The notes below the pieces were generated by a model. The model saw only the letters and a list, made by a program, of their open reading frames with translations. It was not told where the DNA came from and made no database searches. A stretch of DNA of 64,000 nucleotides from Allomuricauda sp. TY007. Lineage in GTDB: Bacteria > Bacteroidota > Bacteroidia > Flavobacteriales > Flavobacteriaceae. The first letter of the stretch is position 1. Each line of letters opens with the position of its first letter. The position numbers were made by a program, and so were the translations under genes. The stretch spans positions 310,001 through 374,000 of the forward strand of contig NZ_WUEG01000001.1 in assembly GCF_010468565.1 (NCBI RefSeq), in the 5' to 3' direction. Below, piece after piece: positions 61,700 to 64,000 of this stretch.

Positions 61700-63388
61700 A
61701 TGCGCTGGACCGTAAAGCCAAAACCCGAACAAGAATCCATTGACCAACTTTCCGAAGCATTGGGCGTTGATGACTTGATTGCCCAATTATTGATTCAGCG
61801 CGGAATTACGAATTATGATGAGGCAAAGGCGTTCTTCCGTCCGGAATTGAGCCATCTGCATGACCCTTTTTTGATGAAGGACATGCACAAAGCAGTTGAC
61901 CGGATTGAGCAAGCCATAGCCAACCAAGAAAACATTTTGGTTTACGGAGACTACGATGTGGACGGCACCACTTCCGTAGCCTTGATGAGTTCTTTTTTGA
62001 TGGAAACCTACCCCAATGTGGCGACCTATATTCCAGATCGCTACGCGGAAGGATATGGCATTTCTTTTCAAGGGATTGATTTTGCAGCGGACAACGACAT
62101 TGGTTTGATGATTGCACTAGATTGCGGCATCAAGGCCATTGACCAGATAGCATACGCCAAGAAAAAAGGGATTGATGTGATTGTTTGCGATCACCACCGG
62201 CCAGGTCTAGAACTGCCTGATGCCGTCGCGGTCTTGGACCCCAAACAGGAAGATTGTGCCTATCCGTACAAAGAGCTTTGTGGATGTGGAGTTGGATTTA
62301 AATTGATTCAAGCCTTGAGTGCCAAGCAAGGAAAAACCATAGATGATTTAATGCTGTATTTGGATTTGGTGGCCACAGCAATCGCAGCGGATATTGTGCC
62401 GATTACAGGAGAAAATCGGGTACTGGCTTATTATGGATTGCTCGTCATCAACAAAAACCCAAGAACAGGAATCAAGGCATTAATTAATCAGACCAAAAAA
62501 CGGGAGCTTACCATCACGGATGTAGTGTTCATCATTGCGCCAAGAATCAATGCGGCCGGACGGATGAAACACGGCCAACATGCTGTAAATCTGCTTACGG
62601 AAACCGACTTTGCCCAAGCACAACAGTTTGCTTCAGAAATTGAATTGTTCAATACCGAACGAAGAAGCTTGGATCAGGAAATCACACAAGAAGCCTTGGT
62701 GCAAATCCAAGAAAACCAAGAAGAAGACAAATTCACTTCTGTGGTCTATAATCAAAACTGGCACAAAGGAGTAATCGGTATTGTGGCCTCACGATTAACG
62801 GAGACCTACTATAGGCCCACTTTGGTGTTTACCAAAAGTGGGGATAAATTGGCAGCTTCCGCACGATCGGTAAAAGGGTTTGACATCTACAATGCCCTTG
62901 AGGGCTGTTCCGATTGTTTGGAGCAGTTTGGCGGGCATATGTACGCAGCGGGCCTTACCTTGTTGGAAGAACAGTACGAAACCTTCAAGAATCAGTTCGA
63001 AAAAGTGGTTTCGGAAACCATCGACCCAATATTGTTAAAGCCCGAAATTTCTGTGGATGCAAAAATCCAAATGGACCAGATTACCTCAAAACTGATGCGC
63101 ATCTTAAAACAATTTGCCCCTTTTGGGCCTGGAAACATGACTCCGATTTTTATGGCAGAAGGATTAAAGGACACAGGGTATGCCCGCGGTGTAGGTGAAG
63201 GGGGGAAACATTTAAAATGCAGTGTATATCGGTCCGGTTCCGAACCCATTGGTGGAATTGGATTTAATTTAGGCAATAAAATAGACAAAGTTAAGGGCGT
63301 ACAATCTTTTGATGCCGTATTTTCGTTAGATGAAAATGAATGGAATGGAACGGTGAGCCTTCAACTTAAACTAAGAGATATTCGCTAG
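61700..63388 (+). CDS. recJ: Single-stranded-DNA-specific exonuclease RecJ
   Basis: A 562-residue 5'-3' exonuclease of DNA repair. The DHH-superfamily motifs are visible: VYGDYDVDGTTS (about 81-92), LDCG (about 140-143), VCDHHRPG (163-170), then the DHHA1 domain with NAAGRMKHG (about 286-294) and ARSVKGFDIY with GGHMYAAG (about 395-416). The OB-fold end is ILKQFAPFGPGNMTPIF. Its start codon lies only 20 bases after the last repeat of the preceding element. Confidence 0.96.
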   Translation: MRWTVKPKPEQESIDQLSEALGVDDLIAQLLIQRGITNYDEAKAFFRPELSHLHDPFLMKDMHKAVDRIEQAIANQENILVYGDYDVDGTTSVALMSSFLMETYPNVATYIPDRYAEGYGISFQGIDFAADNDIGLMIALDCGIKAIDQIAYAKKKGIDVIVCDHHRPGLELPDAVAVLDPKQEDCAYPYKELCGCGVGFKLIQALSAKQGKTIDDLMLYLDLVATAIAADIVPITGENRVLAYYGLLVINKNPRTGIKALINQTKKRELTITDVVFIIAPRINAAGRMKHGQHAVNLLTETDFAQAQQFASEIELFNTERRSLDQEITQEALVQIQENQEEDKFTSVVYNQNWHKGVIGIVASRLTETYYRPTLVFTKSGDKLAASARSVKGFDIYNALEGCSDCLEQFGGHMYAAGLTLLEEQYETFKNQFEKVVSETIDPILLKPEISVDAKIQMDQITSKLMRILKQFAPFGPGNMTPIFMAEGLKDTGYARGVGEGGKHLKCSVYRSGSEPIGGIGFNLGNKIDKVKGVQSFDAVFSLDENEWNGTVSLQLKLRDIR

Positions 63389-63394
63389 TAATTT

Positions 63395-64000
63395 ATGGAC
63401 CCCTACGCAGCACTACGCTATAAGGAATTCAATATATTTTTGATTGTACGTTTTGCCATGGTATTTGCATGGTCCATGCAATTTATTGTGATTGAATGGC
63501 AGGTGTATTCCTTGACCAAAGACCCACTTTCCCTCGGTATCATCGGATTGATGGAAGTGATTCCAGCGGTGAGCATGGCCCTTTTTGCAGGACATATTGT
63601 AGATCAACGGGAAAAACGAAACCTTTTGATTATCTGCATTGCCGGGTTCTCCGTAATCAGTCTTGGACTGTTCTTGTTGAGCTGGCCCGGACTTGAAGAT
63701 TCATGGGAACCCAACACTATACTGTATTCCATTTATGCCTTGGTGTTTTTGGGTGGATTTGTGCGCTCCTTTTTGGGTCCGACCATTTTCTCATTGATTG
63801 CTTTGATCGTTCCTAAAAAAATATATCCGAATGCTGCTACCTGGAGCAGTTCCACATGGCAATTGGCATCGGTTTTGGGCCCTGCGTTGGCAGGATTTTC
63901 CATTAGCTGGATTGGGGTGCATTGGAGTATGTGCGTTATTTTCGGTTTCTCTTTGTTTGCATTGATTTTCCTCTTCCAGATCCCCAGAAAACCCATTATG
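63395..64000 (+). CDS. MFS transporter, EntS/Bcr-like (3' end beyond window)
   Basis: The frame from ATG 63395 stays open to the window edge (202 codons). It encodes about six hydrophobic helices with the MFS signature between helices 2 and 3 (FAGHIVDQREKRNLL, a variant of GxxxDRxGRR). MDPYAALRYKEFNIFLIVRFAMVFAWSMQ opens the protein, a form seen in drug and siderophore exporters of the MFS_3/EntS type. The start lies 6 bases after the recJ stop, so it may share that transcript. The substrate cannot be named from half the protein. Confidence 0.85.
   Translation, partial: MDPYAALRYKEFNIFLIVRFAMVFAWSMQFIVIEWQVYSLTKDPLSLGIIGLMEVIPAVSMALFAGHIVDQREKRNLLIICIAGFSVISLGLFLLSWPGLEDSWEPNTILYSIYALVFLGGFVRSFLGPTIFSLIALIVPKKIYPNAATWSSSTWQLASVLGPALAGFSISWIGVHWSMCVIFGFSLFALIFLFQIPRKPIM

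Overview
The window reads as chromosomal DNA of a marine-type member of the Flavobacteriaceae (Bacteroidota), probably near Muricauda/Allomuricauda. This is an inference. It rests on moderate-to-low GC, Bacteroidota-style lipoproteins, weak Shine-Dalgarno sites, TAnnTTTG-like -7 promoter boxes, roughly 800-residue FtsX/MacB permeases ending in NPxxSLRTE, and the pdxA-yceD-rpmF-fabH-accB-accC gene order. No tRNA, rRNA, CRISPR array or transposase was seen.

Layout. 1-2089 (minus): the start of a Tat-exported sugar isomerase-like gene, a ThuA-domain protein and an AraC regulator, followed by a degenerate thiolase-like remnant. 2517-6808 (minus): six envelope genes (an outer-membrane barrel, four lipoproteins including a collagen-like one, and a secreted lipocalin-like protein) closed by a strong hairpin. 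7161-11370: an ECF sigma factor and a translationally coupled membrane protein with a periplasmic TPR region, read convergently with an exported TPR-CHAT protease anchored by a C-terminal membrane helix. The envelope operon and the sigma gene diverge from a region with symmetric GGAAC-N16-GTT elements. This is the best candidate in the window for an undescribed signalling system. 11832-13040: a secreted esterase.

13199-20577: two sigma-54 two-component systems. The first (histidine kinase plus NtrC-type regulator) precedes an excellent -24/-12 promoter driving a GreA/Rnk-like protein, a small secreted protein and probably an orphan four-helix sensor. The second (NtrY-like kinase plus NtrC-type regulator) is divergent from a 16-kb export locus. 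20781-37113: that locus is TolC, a membrane-fusion protein, one ABC ATPase, five tandem MacB/FtsX permeases and a second, divergent ATPase.

37114-63388 is mostly housekeeping: a FAD oxidoreductase, fatty-acid and biotin-carboxylase genes, rpmF, pdxA, ribE, transporters, an M14 peptidase, arfB, a prolyl oligopeptidase, asd, mscL, alr, tdk, rsmI, a uracil-DNA glycosylase-like gene, an AhpD/OsmC pair and recJ. Accessory insertions are an AbiH-family defence gene (46823-47956) and a four-helix-bundle gene flanked by 29-bp inverted repeats (61151-61633). A related repeat cluster without a gene lies at 37114-37341. The window ends inside an MFS transporter gene.
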